Shown here in pieces: positions 34,801 through 42,352 of a stretch of DNA of 64,000 nucleotides. The notes under the pieces are model-generated. The model saw only the letters and a program-made list of their open reading frames with translations, did no database searches and was not told the origin of the DNA. The position numbers and the translations under genes were made by a program. The DNA lies in NCBI GenBank assembly GCA_937895705.1, contig CALBKM010000011.1, positions 42,683 to 106,682 on the forward strand, in the 5' to 3' direction. How positions within the stretch are numbered: the stretch's first letter is position 1; every line of letters begins with the position of its first letter. The stretch comes from an uncultured Clostridia bacterium. GTDB taxonomy: Bacteria; Bacillota; Clostridia; Lachnospirales; Lachnospiraceae.

Positions 34801-35481
34801 AAGGGCAATCCCAAACTGGTGCGGGCTTATCTGTCCCAAACCGCATACCGATGCTTTTTGTTGGGCTGTGATTTGCCGGATGAGCTGATGGAGCAGATGA
34901 TTTCGGAAGCGGAGGACGAAAATGAAATTTGTTGCCTCGCCATATTAAAAAGTTATGCAGAGAAAGAAAGCCTGACAGAGGCACAGACGGCGTTTGCGGA
35001 AACCGCCATGCGAAGGTTTGCGGAACGCGGAATGATTTTTCCGTTCTTTTCCGAATTCGAAGGAAAAGCAGAGCTCCCGCCGTCCATGGAAGATAAGATA
35101 TATGTGGAGTATCACAGCAATCCGAAGAGCCGGGTGATGATTTCTTATTTGTATGACAGTGAAGGAGAGGGCCGGTTTGTAAAAGAAGAGATGCGCCATA
35201 TCGGGTACGGTGTGTTTGTAAAGGAATTCATCCTGTTTTACGAAGAAGTTCTGCAGTATTACATTACGGAAGAGCAAGAGGGAGAAGCACAGATTACCGA
35301 AAGCTTTTTCAGAACGCTGGATGCCGAAAAAGTGCATGACGAAGCAACAAAGTACGGTCAGATCAACCTGATTCTGACCGCACAGGATATGAAGGATGAG
35401 AAGACAACGATAGATATGTTGGAAAACTATTATCGGATGGAGTATACCATCAATCGTTTGTTTGAACCGATAAAGGAGTAG
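31900..35481 (+). CDS. DUF5717 family protein (very large)
   Basis: A 1193-residue protein with no signal peptide or obvious membrane helix. The N-terminal 290 residues look like two Ig-like beta-sandwich domains (for example VSAGEVFCGKFSVRNRD and DKSVIRFETGDKAVMERITISR). The remaining 900 residues are almost entirely alpha-helical and repeat-like, resembling a TPR or alpha-solenoid. I match it to DUF5717, known to me from Lachnospiraceae next to DUF5716. The start is GTG 31900 behind AGGTGG. The stop is followed 5 bases later by the DUF5716 gene. Function is unknown; the architecture suggests a scaffold. Confidence 0.75.
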   Translation: MKDKVERLAKGIFEYEQPEVLVSEEMISVEVSAGEVFCGKFSVRNRDMRMMKGVLYSSDELFVLNEQQFIGTDNEISYTVHGEYATPGEIHKGNITVVSEFGEILLPFVIKIVPLACKSDQGEVRDLFQFAGLAQSDWFEAKRVFSEASFAATVLGDREEETTVYRQLLKSRSLDRALEEFLVYTKKKSPIQIKADKSVIRFETGDKAVMERITISRDTWGYSDVEVETEGDFFLVSSKKLLSESFNGNCCALEVAVDGAALSEGNHYGKIMLLTPRQSIRIDVICICERTAREEERKRRAFREAEAKLFRRYFDFRQGKIKAGSYIAEAESIVELLLQRLQDTIFLDEERSRKELFYRMYRAYLALIGKKEKFAESEINQLKLRVERERTDAELLGAMQYLEAMRQKSAEEVKGYAARIKLLSEQYKDSGLLLWFRVYTDKRNENTRSILLEELEERFKRGNRSPLLYFEAATLWNEMPSLLKKLGLFELQVLLFALKNGMLQKETVLQFSILALQAKAAGKLLPRCLCLAYEQYGQRDTLQALCTFLIANGIRDKKYHVYFAEACSLQLRIPMLQEYYIYTCDCSLQTKIDQSVLLYFIYGNELEEPYCAFLYAYIVRNQDSLSSFYRTYLKRMEQYAVNSIKSRRIDKNLSTVYGEVLRSSLLDAELASALPQLIFSYCVECDNPKMTAVSVLHKEEEQECVVPLENGKATVCMYTDDAKLVLTDEEGNRYLPTGDCRISRLLHEEELIYRCYELAGENRSLLLNLLEKVHNYRTADVDSVELSKRVVHIDGLLETFKQREIHSLIQYCYDNYEGELMDGYLAKLNLDYLNKDDRNRMIELLIVRGRYDLALDALTKYGLQGVASKRILRLCERMLLQCEGEQNDMLLLLCKQVFFEGKYNENVVQYLEKYFYGTTDEMYTVWKCAVEAELSTELLEERLLGQILFAGSFVPEAYQVFLSYRKKKGNPKLVRAYLSQTAYRCFLLGCDLPDELMEQMISEAEDENEICCLAILKSYAEKESLTEAQTAFAETAMRRFAERGMIFPFFSEFEGKAELPPSMEDKIYVEYHSNPKSRVMISYLYDSEGEGRFVKEEMRHIGYGVFVKEFILFYEEVLQYYITEEQEGEAQITESFFRTLDAEKVHDEATKYGQINLILTAQDMKDEKTTIDMLENYYRMEYTINRLFEPIKE

Positions 35482-35485
35482 CAGA

Positions 35486-36748
35486 ATGCAGGAAACGGGC
35501 AAGCTTGTATTGGGAATCGACTTGTGTGATGACATAACGCAGGTGACTGTAATGCGCCCGCATGCGGCGGAACCGGATGCGGTCTGTTTTGATGCCCGTA
35601 CAAGAAAAGAATTTTTACCGACACTGCTTTGTGTGGGAGCGAACGGAGACTGGAGTATCGGCGAGGTCATACAGCCGGGAATGAAGGTTCTGCCGGCGTT
35701 TTTCCATGCAGCGGTAAACGGAGAAACGGTAATGTGTGAAGGCGAGGTATATTCGGGGAAGGAGCTGCTTGCACAGTATGTGTCCTTGTTGATGAAAAAG
35801 ATAAACGAGCGATTCGAGAGTCAGGAAATCGGCTTTCTGGCAATTACCTGTGAAGAAGCAGAACAAACCCGGAGTGCGCAGACTCTTTTGTATGAGGTGT
35901 TTGAACATCGGGAAGGGTTCCGCAACAAGTGCCTTGTACTAACCCATTTGGAGGCCTTTTTGCACTTCGTAATCCGGCAGGAGGAAAGTATCTGGCAAAA
36001 CGGATCCGCTGTATTCGATTATACAACGGAAGGGCTTTTGTTCTACCGGATGCAGTGTCGTATGGCTGCCGGAAGAAGATTGCTGGTGGCGGATTTTAGG
36101 GACTATTCCGAAGTGATTCCGGCTGGATTTATCGGGACCGGGGATGGAGGACAAGGTGCCCTGGCATTTGAACGGCTTGCGGGAAGCGCATTGAAACAGT
36201 CGGCATCCTCTCTGTTTGTGACAGGAAGAGGCTTCGAAGGAGAATGGGTGTCGGATGTTTTGCGGTTGCTTTCCGGCGGAAGAAGAGTGTTCCGCGGACA
36301 AAACCTTTATACCCAGGGGGCCTGTTACGCGGGCGCGGAGATGTTCCGGGGTGAGAAGAATGCGGAGTTTTCGGTTCTTACTCCGGACCGGGTTACTGTG
36401 GATGTGTCGTTGATTGCGGAAAATACGGAGCAGGAGGACGGTGTACTTCTGATTAAAACCGGAGAACTGTATCGTGAGGTGGATGCAAGGGCAGAGGTGC
36501 TGCTGGATACCACCGATAAAATCTCCTTCAGAGTGTTGCCTGCGGGAGAAACCTCACCGAAGATGATTCGCGTAGCACCGAATATTCCGGAGCTGCGTGG
36601 AGACAGAACAAGTCGGTATCAGATACGATTGTTTTTTGCGAAGAGGGATTTGCTGGTGATTCAGTTAAAGGAGACTGGTTTTGGTGCGTTTTATCCTTCT
36701 TCCCACAGAATTTATGAGGAAATGATAGATTTTTCCCATTGGGAGTAA
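35486..36748 (+). CDS. DUF5716 family protein with actin/Hsp70-like (ASKHA) fold
   Basis: A 420-residue protein. The three nucleotide-site elements of the ASKHA superfamily are recognisable: phosphate-1 LGIDLCDDITQVTV at the N-terminus (Asp12), phosphate-2 AVFDYTTEGLLFY near residue 175, and the adenosine motif SSLFVTGRGFEGEWVSD near residue 237, followed by ACYAGAEMF. A C-terminal beta-rich domain of about 130 residues follows. It is probably an ATP-binding partner of DUF5717, whose gene ends 5 bases upstream. The residues depart from canonical DnaK, so ATPase activity is uncertain. Confidence 0.72.
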   Translation: MQETGKLVLGIDLCDDITQVTVMRPHAAEPDAVCFDARTRKEFLPTLLCVGANGDWSIGEVIQPGMKVLPAFFHAAVNGETVMCEGEVYSGKELLAQYVSLLMKKINERFESQEIGFLAITCEEAEQTRSAQTLLYEVFEHREGFRNKCLVLTHLEAFLHFVIRQEESIWQNGSAVFDYTTEGLLFYRMQCRMAAGRRLLVADFRDYSEVIPAGFIGTGDGGQGALAFERLAGSALKQSASSLFVTGRGFEGEWVSDVLRLLSGGRRVFRGQNLYTQGACYAGAEMFRGEKNAEFSVLTPDRVTVDVSLIAENTEQEDGVLLIKTGELYREVDARAEVLLDTTDKISFRVLPAGETSPKMIRVAPNIPELRGDRTSRYQIRLFFAKRDLLVIQLKETGFGAFYPSSHRIYEEMIDFSHWE

Positions 36749-36778
36749 GAGACAAAGAACGGAAAGGAGGGGAATCAT

Positions 36779-37615
36779 ATGGCGAGAGTGGTACTATGTG
36801 CGGGGAAAAGAAGCAGGATTCCCCTTCGGTTACATAATATAAACAGGTATTTGTATTCTGCGGAAGAGATTTGCTTTTATTTATATCATCATCCGGCTAC
36901 GGCGGAGGACTATATTACGGATGATGCTCTGGCCTCCTATTATGAAACAGAGCTCGGACTTCCGGCTGTGGCGGAGCGTCTGAGAATGTTAAAAGTCTCC
37001 GGGGCGGGGGTGAAGGACTACGTAGCGGTGGTATTTGGCGCAACGCTGATGTATACCCCGGAAGAAGTGGCGGAGTACATGCTGGAAATAGAACGGCTTC
37101 AGGATTTGAAGACGTGGCAGAAGCAAAAAGCCAAAGCGGATGTGTACCTGGACCATCGGAATTACCGGGATGCGTTGGTCTTGTATGAACAGATGTTGCG
37201 TAAGAGAAAAGAAAACGAGATGCCGGAGGTTACCACGGGAAACGTGTATCACAACCTGGCAATTTGTGAACTTCACATAACCGGAGCGGGAACCGCGGCG
37301 GGACATTTTGCCGAGGCTTATGAGAAAAACCGGAGTCCGGAATCGTTACGGTCTTATTTGCTTGCTCTCAGACTGGCGCAAAAGGATAACGAGTATTTAA
37401 CCGCATTGGAAGAGTACGAGGTATCGGAGCTTATGCGGACTGAGATGGATGCTATGCTGTTTGAGTGTATGGTGGAGGCGGGAGAGTCTCCGGAGTATCA
37501 GGAAATGGTACGGATTAAGAAGTTGTTTTCCGATGGGCAGTTGGCAGAATACCGGGAAGCTACCGGAATGTTACTGGAACAGTTTAAACGGCAATACCGA
37601 CAGGATAATATGTAA
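36779..37615 (+). CDS. TPR-like helical protein of the DUF5716/DUF5717 operon
   Basis: A 278-residue soluble protein of unknown family. The N-terminal part is mixed (RLHNINRYLYSAEEICFYLYHHP); residues 110-210 contain TPR-like helical hairpins (AKADVYLDHRNYRDALVLYEQ, VYHNLAICELHITGAGTAAGHFAEAYEK). GGAAAGGAGGGG lies just before ATG 36779. Position between the ASKHA protein and the coiled-coil membrane protein suggests an adaptor role in the same complex. Confidence 0.7.
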   Translation: MARVVLCAGKRSRIPLRLHNINRYLYSAEEICFYLYHHPATAEDYITDDALASYYETELGLPAVAERLRMLKVSGAGVKDYVAVVFGATLMYTPEEVAEYMLEIERLQDLKTWQKQKAKADVYLDHRNYRDALVLYEQMLRKRKENEMPEVTTGNVYHNLAICELHITGAGTAAGHFAEAYEKNRSPESLRSYLLALRLAQKDNEYLTALEEYEVSELMRTEMDAMLFECMVEAGESPEYQEMVRIKKLFSDGQLAEYREATGMLLEQFKRQYRQDNM

Positions 37616-37635
37616 AGAAGAGACGAGGGATTACA

Positions 37636-38802
37636 ATGGGCTTGTTTTCGTGGTTTAAGAAGAAAAAAGAAAAACAGAATCAGAAGACAGACGGGATACG
37701 TCAGGCCGGCATCAATGGGAATATCGAGGACCGGGCGGTGCGCCAGGCGTTTTATGATGAATGCAGTGAATTAATCGACGAGGCGATGCTTCAGAGTGAG
37801 CAGGCGAAGAATGAGTACGGTCTGGTTACGACGTATTTGTCCGATGTACAAAAAATCGAGACACTGACCGGCGAAGGAAAGGCAGAGGTGGAAGCGGCGG
37901 CCAACAGTCTGATTGCATTGGAAAAAGAAAAAGCCCGTATCCGCACAAAGGAGCCGTCCATTACCGAAGCACAGAAGGCGTTTCTGGCAATTCATGAGGA
38001 TGAAATTCCGAAGAAAATTGAATGGCTCCGGGGAGAGGAAGAACGTCAAAGGGAAATCGAAGGAAAGATGAAATATCTGGCCGGAGAGAAGGCGGCTTAT
38101 CAGATGGAACAGGAAGAATGTCAGGACCGGAACGAATTTTTGAAAAAGCTGATAATCGGCATCGGTGTAGGCGTTTTGGTGTTTCTCGGAGTGTTTCTTT
38201 ACATGGGAGATAAGACGGGGACGGATTTGAGAATTCCGTTTTTACTTACGGTAATTGTGGCCCTTTTGTTTGCAATGTATATTGTGGTGGCTACCAGAAA
38301 AAACACTTACAATATGAAGGTAGCTGAAATCAAGCGAAACAAAGTAATTACCGTGGAAAACCGAATCAAACTGCGATATGTAAACTGTACCTGGGGAATC
38401 GAATATGCTTATGAAAAGTACCATACCACCGGTTCCAAACAGTTGCAAATGATGTGGAAGGAATATTTGCGAATCAGGGCTGAGGAGGAAGCAAACCGCA
38501 AGAACGAGCGGCAGCAGGAAGTGCACAGAAGTATTATTATCGGGCAGCTTCACCGCGTCGGTGTCATGGATACCGGTATCTGGGTAATGCAACCGCAGGC
38601 TTTGATTGATAAGAGTGAAATGGTGGAAGTGCGACACAGTTTGAACGTAAGGCGTCAGAAGTTAAGAGAACATATTGATTATAATACGAAGCAAAAGGAA
38701 AAGAACGAACAGGCACTGGTACAGTTTGTACAGAACCATCCGGAGTATGCGGAAGAAGCGGAAGTACTGATTGAACGTTATCACTTGTTACAGTTAATGT
38801 AA
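37636..38802 (+). CDS. Coiled-coil protein with two transmembrane helices
   Basis: A 388-residue protein I do not recognise by family. It opens with a very basic stretch (FSWFKKKKEKQNQK) and then about 140 residues of predicted coiled coil rich in Glu, Lys and Gln. A hairpin of two transmembrane helices follows (LIIGIGVGVLVFLGVFLYMG and LLTVIVALLFAMYIVV, about residues 172-222), then a second charged helical region of about 160 residues. It probably spans the membrane twice with both long coiled coils in the cytosol. It starts 20 bases after the TPR gene and is a candidate membrane anchor of the operon's complex. Confidence 0.7.
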   Translation: MGLFSWFKKKKEKQNQKTDGIRQAGINGNIEDRAVRQAFYDECSELIDEAMLQSEQAKNEYGLVTTYLSDVQKIETLTGEGKAEVEAAANSLIALEKEKARIRTKEPSITEAQKAFLAIHEDEIPKKIEWLRGEEERQREIEGKMKYLAGEKAAYQMEQEECQDRNEFLKKLIIGIGVGVLVFLGVFLYMGDKTGTDLRIPFLLTVIVALLFAMYIVVATRKNTYNMKVAEIKRNKVITVENRIKLRYVNCTWGIEYAYEKYHTTGSKQLQMMWKEYLRIRAEEEANRKNERQQEVHRSIIIGQLHRVGVMDTGIWVMQPQALIDKSEMVEVRHSLNVRRQKLREHIDYNTKQKEKNEQALVQFVQNHPEYAEEAEVLIERYHLLQLM

Positions 38803-38827
38803 ATTGAACCGAAAGGAGGCAGAGAAG

Positions 38828-40039
38828 ATGGCAGACGAGCGAATAAAAACCGTACGACAGATTTGTGTTTCTGTCATGTTACTTTGTCTGGCTTTTTTCG
38901 GAGTATATACGGTACAGGAAAGGACGGAGGTCAGGGAAGCGAATGCGGAGACCGGACCGAGGGTGGTGCCGGAAGGCGGACAACTGATTCAGATGGGAGA
39001 GACGCATCTGCACAGCAGCGGGCATGCGGATACGGAAATTCAAAGTTCTGCATGGTCGAAGCTTTTCGGAACGAACTTGCCGGAAATTGTGAAACGTCAG
39101 GGAGATACCTGTGTTCTGGTAAAGAAGAACGGAGCGGAACTTGAGAGCATCGCAGAGGAAATGATTTACCGGAAGCTTACGTTAAAGTTTACCGGAACCG
39201 TACAGGAAGATGCGGTATACCGAGTGTCCGGCCAGAGTTTATACAAAGGAGTGCCGGATGTTCCGGAGGTGGTGATTCCGGAAGAATTAAAAAACGTACC
39301 GCTTGTCAGAGAACCGAAAACACCGGAGGAAGATATGCTTCTTTCCCTTGCGGTAACGGAAGAAAACGGAATGTCGGAGGTTGTGTTTGAGTTTAATTCC
39401 GTGTATGAAGTGACGGTGACGGAGGATGAAGAGTTTTTATACTTCAGTCTCATACGGCCTCATGAAAAGTATGATAAGATTTTGGTCATCGACCCGGGAC
39501 ACGGTGGAATCGATCCGGGAACCAGCGGCGGCGGATACACGGAAGCTTCTGTAAACCTGGCAGTGGTAAAGTACTTAAAAGAACTTTTGGATGAACAGGA
39601 TGACTGGAAAGTGTATTACACGAGATTGAACAATACCCTTCCGAATTTGTCTACCCGTGTGGAGTTCGCCAACGCTTTGCACGCAGATATGTTAATCAGT
39701 GTACACTGTAATCATAATCCGGTCAGTGTGGTGAACGGTGTAGAGGCTTTGTACAGTAAAGTACAGGGGCCGGAGGATGCCTTTAATTCGAAGGTATTGG
39801 CGAAGCTTTGCAGTACTTATGTGACGGAAAAAACAGGATTGAAGGAACGTCCGTTGGTGGAACGTTCCAAGGACCTTCATATTATAAAATATTGTAATAT
39901 GCCCATGACCATTGTGGAATTCGGGTACATGTCGAATCGGAAGGATTTAAGTATTATTACGAAGGAAAAAGCGCAGAGGGAATGCGCGGAAGGGCTGTAT
40001 CGTGCCATTGAAGAGGCCTATGCCCTGTTGGAGAAGTAA
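38828..40039 (+). CDS. N-acetylmuramoyl-L-alanine amidase (Amidase_3)
   Basis: A 403-residue wall hydrolase that cleaves the amide bond between muramic acid and the stem peptide. ATG 38828 is chosen because GAAAGGAGGC lies upstream; a TTG at 38804 would place that site inside the gene. It has an N-terminal membrane anchor or signal (residues about 12-32), a beta-rich middle domain and a C-terminal zinc amidase. Zinc ligands lie in IDPGHGG (His225), the TEASVNL Glu and SVHCNHN, with catalytic Glu in TIVEFGYMSN. It is the last envelope gene after the DUF5717 cluster. Confidence 0.92.
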   Translation: MADERIKTVRQICVSVMLLCLAFFGVYTVQERTEVREANAETGPRVVPEGGQLIQMGETHLHSSGHADTEIQSSAWSKLFGTNLPEIVKRQGDTCVLVKKNGAELESIAEEMIYRKLTLKFTGTVQEDAVYRVSGQSLYKGVPDVPEVVIPEELKNVPLVREPKTPEEDMLLSLAVTEENGMSEVVFEFNSVYEVTVTEDEEFLYFSLIRPHEKYDKILVIDPGHGGIDPGTSGGGYTEASVNLAVVKYLKELLDEQDDWKVYYTRLNNTLPNLSTRVEFANALHADMLISVHCNHNPVSVVNGVEALYSKVQGPEDAFNSKVLAKLCSTYVTEKTGLKERPLVERSKDLHIIKYCNMPMTIVEFGYMSNRKDLSIITKEKAQRECAEGLYRAIEEAYALLEK

Positions 40040-40072
40040 CGGAGAAAAGAACTACAGCATAAGGAGAGTAAC

Positions 40073-40654
40073 ATGCCGAGAATTATTTTTGCAACCGGAA
40101 ATGCCGGGAAAATGAAAGAAATCAGAGAGATTTTAAGCGATTTGCCGTATGAGGTGGTTTCCATGAAGGAAGCCGGAGTGACAGCGGATATCGTAGAGGA
40201 CGGAACTACCTTTGAAGAAAATGCCATGATTAAAGCCAAAACAATTGCGGAGCTGACGGGAGAGATTGCAATGGCGGACGATTCCGGGCTGGAAGTGGAT
40301 TATCTTGACAAGGCTCCGGGCATTTATTCCGCACGCTTTTTGGGAGAAGATACTTCCTACGAGATAAAGAATAAGTATTTAATCGATCAGCTTGACGGCG
40401 TAGAAGGAAGCGACCGTTCCGCACGGTTCGTTTGTGCCATTGCCTGCGTATGGCCGGACGGAAAGAGCAAAGTGTGCCGTGCCACCATAGAAGGAGAACT
40501 GGCAAAGGCTCCGGCGGGGGAGAACGGTTTCGGTTACGACCCGATTTTTTATGTACCGCAGTTCGGAAAAACAACGGCAGAGCTTTCCATGGAAGAAAAG
40601 AATGAGATCAGCCATCGTGCAAAAGCATTGCGGGAGATGAAAAAGGAGTTTTAA
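40073..40654 (+). CDS. rdgB: RdgB/HAM1 non-canonical purine NTP pyrophosphatase
   Basis: A 193-residue enzyme that hydrolyses ITP, dITP and XTP to protect nucleic acids. FATGNAGKMKE at the N-terminus, MADDSGLEVDYL (metal-binding Asp) and the GFGYDPIFY and SHRAKALREM motifs are all present. ATG 40073 has AAGGAGAG upstream. The next gene starts 1 base after its stop; rdgB followed by a YfcE-like phosphoesterase is a common clostridial pair. Confidence 0.95.
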   Translation: MPRIIFATGNAGKMKEIREILSDLPYEVVSMKEAGVTADIVEDGTTFEENAMIKAKTIAELTGEIAMADDSGLEVDYLDKAPGIYSARFLGEDTSYEIKNKYLIDQLDGVEGSDRSARFVCAIACVWPDGKSKVCRATIEGELAKAPAGENGFGYDPIFYVPQFGKTTAELSMEEKNEISHRAKALREMKKEF

Positions 40655-40655
40655 G

Positions 40656-41138
40656 GTGAAAGCAGTTATTGTAAGCGATTCCCACGGAAGATTCGGTGGG
40701 ATTCAGGAGATTATCGAACGGGAAGCTCCCTTTGATGTGTTTCTTCATGCAGGAGATATCCAGGGCGGAGCGGGACGCATCGAAGAATGGGCGGGCTGCC
40801 CGGTGTATGTGGTAAAAGGCAACTGTGACTGGACCGGAGATTATCCGCAGGAGATTATGGTACCCTTCGGCAGTCATCGCATTTTTTTGACCCACGGTCA
40901 CCGGCATGCGGTAAAGGTAGAAAAGGAGACCCTGGCGCAGGCGGCACAAAGTCTGGGGGCGGATATTGCGGTTCACGGGCATTCCCATATCCCGTCGGCA
41001 GACGAACGATACGGGGTCATTCTTCTTTGTCCGGGCAGTGTTTCGGAGCCTCGTCAGCAAAACAGGAGACCTACTTATATTGTATTGGAAACGGCGCCGG
41101 GAGGTCGTGTAAAGTGGGAGATTAAGTACGTGGAATAA
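40656..41138 (+). CDS. YfcE/MJ0936-type metallophosphoesterase
   Basis: A 160-residue single-domain phosphodiesterase. SDSHGR, HAGDI, VKGNCD, LTHGHRH and VHGHSHIP are the five metal-binding motifs. The start is GTG 40656, with AAAAGGAG 7 bases upstream inside the end of rdgB. The family hydrolyses model phosphodiesters; the natural substrate is unknown. Confidence 0.92.
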   Translation: MKAVIVSDSHGRFGGIQEIIEREAPFDVFLHAGDIQGGAGRIEEWAGCPVYVVKGNCDWTGDYPQEIMVPFGSHRIFLTHGHRHAVKVEKETLAQAAQSLGADIAVHGHSHIPSADERYGVILLCPGSVSEPRQQNRRPTYIVLETAPGGRVKWEIKYVE

Positions 41139-41209
41139 TGTCGTATTTAGGAGAAATTTCGGGCTTTGCTTGTGGGACGGAAAAATCTTTCAATTTTTTA
41201 AAAAAGTTG

Positions 41210-41238
41210 TTGACAATTCAAGAATCGTCATATATAAT
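41210..41238 (+). promoter_or_regulatory. Consensus promoter of the seven-tRNA operon
   Basis: TTGACA at 41210-41215, a 17-base spacer, and TATAAT at 41233-41238. Confidence 0.93.
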
Positions 41239-41286
41239 ATGTCTTGCGTCACGAAAAAGGAATCTCGGTTCCAAAAAAACTCTGAC

Positions 41287-41361
41287 CGGGGTGTGGCTCA
41301 GTTTGGCTAGAGTGCTTGATTTGGGATCAAGAGGTCGCAGGTTCGAATCCTGTCACCCCGA
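41287..41361 (+). tRNA. tRNA-Pro (anticodon TGG)
   Basis: Acceptor CGGGGTG/CACCCCG with discriminator A; anticodon arm CTTGA-TTTGGGA-TCAAG. No encoded CCA. Confidence 0.95.
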
Positions 41362-41384
41362 TTCCGTGACTTCATATATGGCAT

Positions 41385-41455
41385 GCGGGTGTAGTTCAAT
41401 GGTAGAACACTAGCCTTCCAAGCTAGATACGTGGGTTCGATTCCCATCACCCGCT
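41385..41455 (+). tRNA. tRNA-Gly (anticodon TCC)
   Basis: Acceptor GCGGGTG/CACCCGC, anticodon arm CTAGC-CTTCCAA-GCTAG, discriminator T. glyS lies 0.9 kb downstream. Confidence 0.95.
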
Positions 41456-41477
41456 TTTGAAAATCCCAGATTTTCAA

Positions 41478-41501
41478 AGGCGACAATCGCCTAATTTTTT
41501 T
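41478..41501 (+). terminator. Terminator-like hairpin inside the tRNA cluster
   Basis: AGGCGA-CAA-TCGCCT followed by AATTTTTTT, between tRNA-Gly and tRNA-Arg. It is preceded by a second small hairpin (TTTGAAAATC/GATTTTCAAA). Confidence 0.65.
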
Positions 41502-41525
41502 GCTTCCTTACGGAGTGCAAAATGT

Positions 41526-41599
<74 letters not shown>

Positions 41600-41623
41600 T
41601 TCTGCTTAGGCAGACAATACTGC

Positions 41624-41698
41624 GGTGGATATAGCGCAGCTGGTTAGCGCGCCAGATTGTGGCTCTGGAGGCCCAGGGTTCGAATCCCTGTATCCACC
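41624..41698 (+). tRNA. tRNA-His (anticodon GTG)
   Basis: Acceptor GTGGATA/TATCCAC with the histidine-specific extra G at 41624 opposite C73. The anticodon arm is CCAGA-TTGTGGC-TCTGG. Confidence 0.95.
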
Positions 41699-41701
41699 TT
41701 G

Positions 41702-41732
41702 AAAGTCTATTGCGTGAGCATTAGACTTTTTT
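41702..41732 (+). terminator. Terminator-like hairpin after tRNA-His
   Basis: AAAGTCTA pairs with TAGACTTT, followed by TTT, between tRNA-His and tRNA-Gln. Confidence 0.65.
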
Positions 41733-41741
41733 GTTCTATTT

Positions 41742-41813
41742 TGGGGTATCGCCAAGCGGTAAGGCACAGGGTTTTGATCCCTGCATCCGCTGGTTCGAAT
41801 CCAGCTACCCCAG
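41742..41813 (+). tRNA. tRNA-Gln (anticodon TTG)
   Basis: Acceptor TGGGGTA/TACCCCA, anticodon arm CAGGG-TTTTGAT-CCCTG, discriminator G. Confidence 0.95.
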
Positions 41814-41857
41814 TTGACGGTTCTTATAAGAACTGTCTGTACCGATATATCGGTGAT

Positions 41858-41930
41858 GGGCTACTAGCTCAGGCGGTAGAGCACTTGACTTTTAATCAAG
41901 GTGTCGCGGGTTCGAGTCCCGCGTGGCTCA
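41858..41930 (+). tRNA. tRNA-Lys (anticodon TTT)
   Basis: Acceptor GGGCTAC/GTGGCTC (two G-U pairs), anticodon arm CTTGA-CTTTTAA-TCAAG, T arm GCGGG-TTCGAGT-CCCGC. Confidence 0.93.
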
Positions 41931-41945
41931 CGAAAAGTTTAATAA

Positions 41946-42012
<67 letters not shown>

Positions 42013-42025
<13 letters not shown>

Positions 42026-42169
42026 TTAAGAAGAGGACCTTGGGCAAGATGCCCAGGGTCCTCTTCTTAATGCGGGCAGAGACCTTGAACCTGGGTTCAA
42101 GGTCTCCGCTTCGCTCCGGTCGGTCCAGTACCAACGTCCACCGGACGTTGTGGACCCTGTCACCCGCAT
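42013..42169 (+). repeat. tRNA-Leu-associated cassette bounded by a 14-bp direct repeat
   Basis: The tRNA-Leu 3' sequence CCTGTCACCCGCAT occurs at 42013-42026 and again, exactly, at 42156-42169. Between them are the long palindrome, an inverted T-arm-like copy (CCTTGAACC near 42083) and, at 42109-42156, the reverse complement of the same 48-bp hairpin core found twice behind tRNA-Met. By eye the core differs at about two positions. Confidence 0.82.
42020..42076 (+). terminator. Long palindrome that includes the tRNA-Leu 3' end
   Basis: Bases 42020-42039 pair perfectly with 42057-42076 (20 bp), enclosing an inner TGGGCA/TGCCCA hairpin. The first six bases of the stem are the CCCGCA end of tRNA-Leu. 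There is no long T run, so termination is only one possible role; it could compete with tRNA acceptor-stem folding. Confidence 0.6.
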
Positions 42170-42227
42170 GTAGGTAGCGACGATGTCGTGGAGGTTCAAG
42201 GTTATTGGGAAAATTTTAATTGAACCG

Positions 42228-42256
42228 TTGAAATCCTTAAAAATCTGTGATATGAT
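42228..42256 (+). promoter_or_regulatory. glyS promoter
   Basis: TTGAAA at 42228-42233 and TATGAT at 42251-42256 with a 17-base spacer. The leader of about 90 nt contains a CATGG-CAC/GTGCCCATG hairpin spanning 42287-42328. No T-box sequence is visible. Confidence 0.8.
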
Positions 42257-42352
42257 AGGAAACGAGACTCTCCGACATGGCACGGAATACGCGCGAATAC
42301 GCGCCTGAACCGGAAAAAGGTGCCCATGGAGAATAAAAGGAGGACATGTAAT

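Noticed and set aside
42170..42352. T-box leader upstream of glyS
   Set aside because: No AGGGTGGNACCGCG-type core or specifier stem is visible; the predicted leader is only about 90 nt with a simple hairpin.
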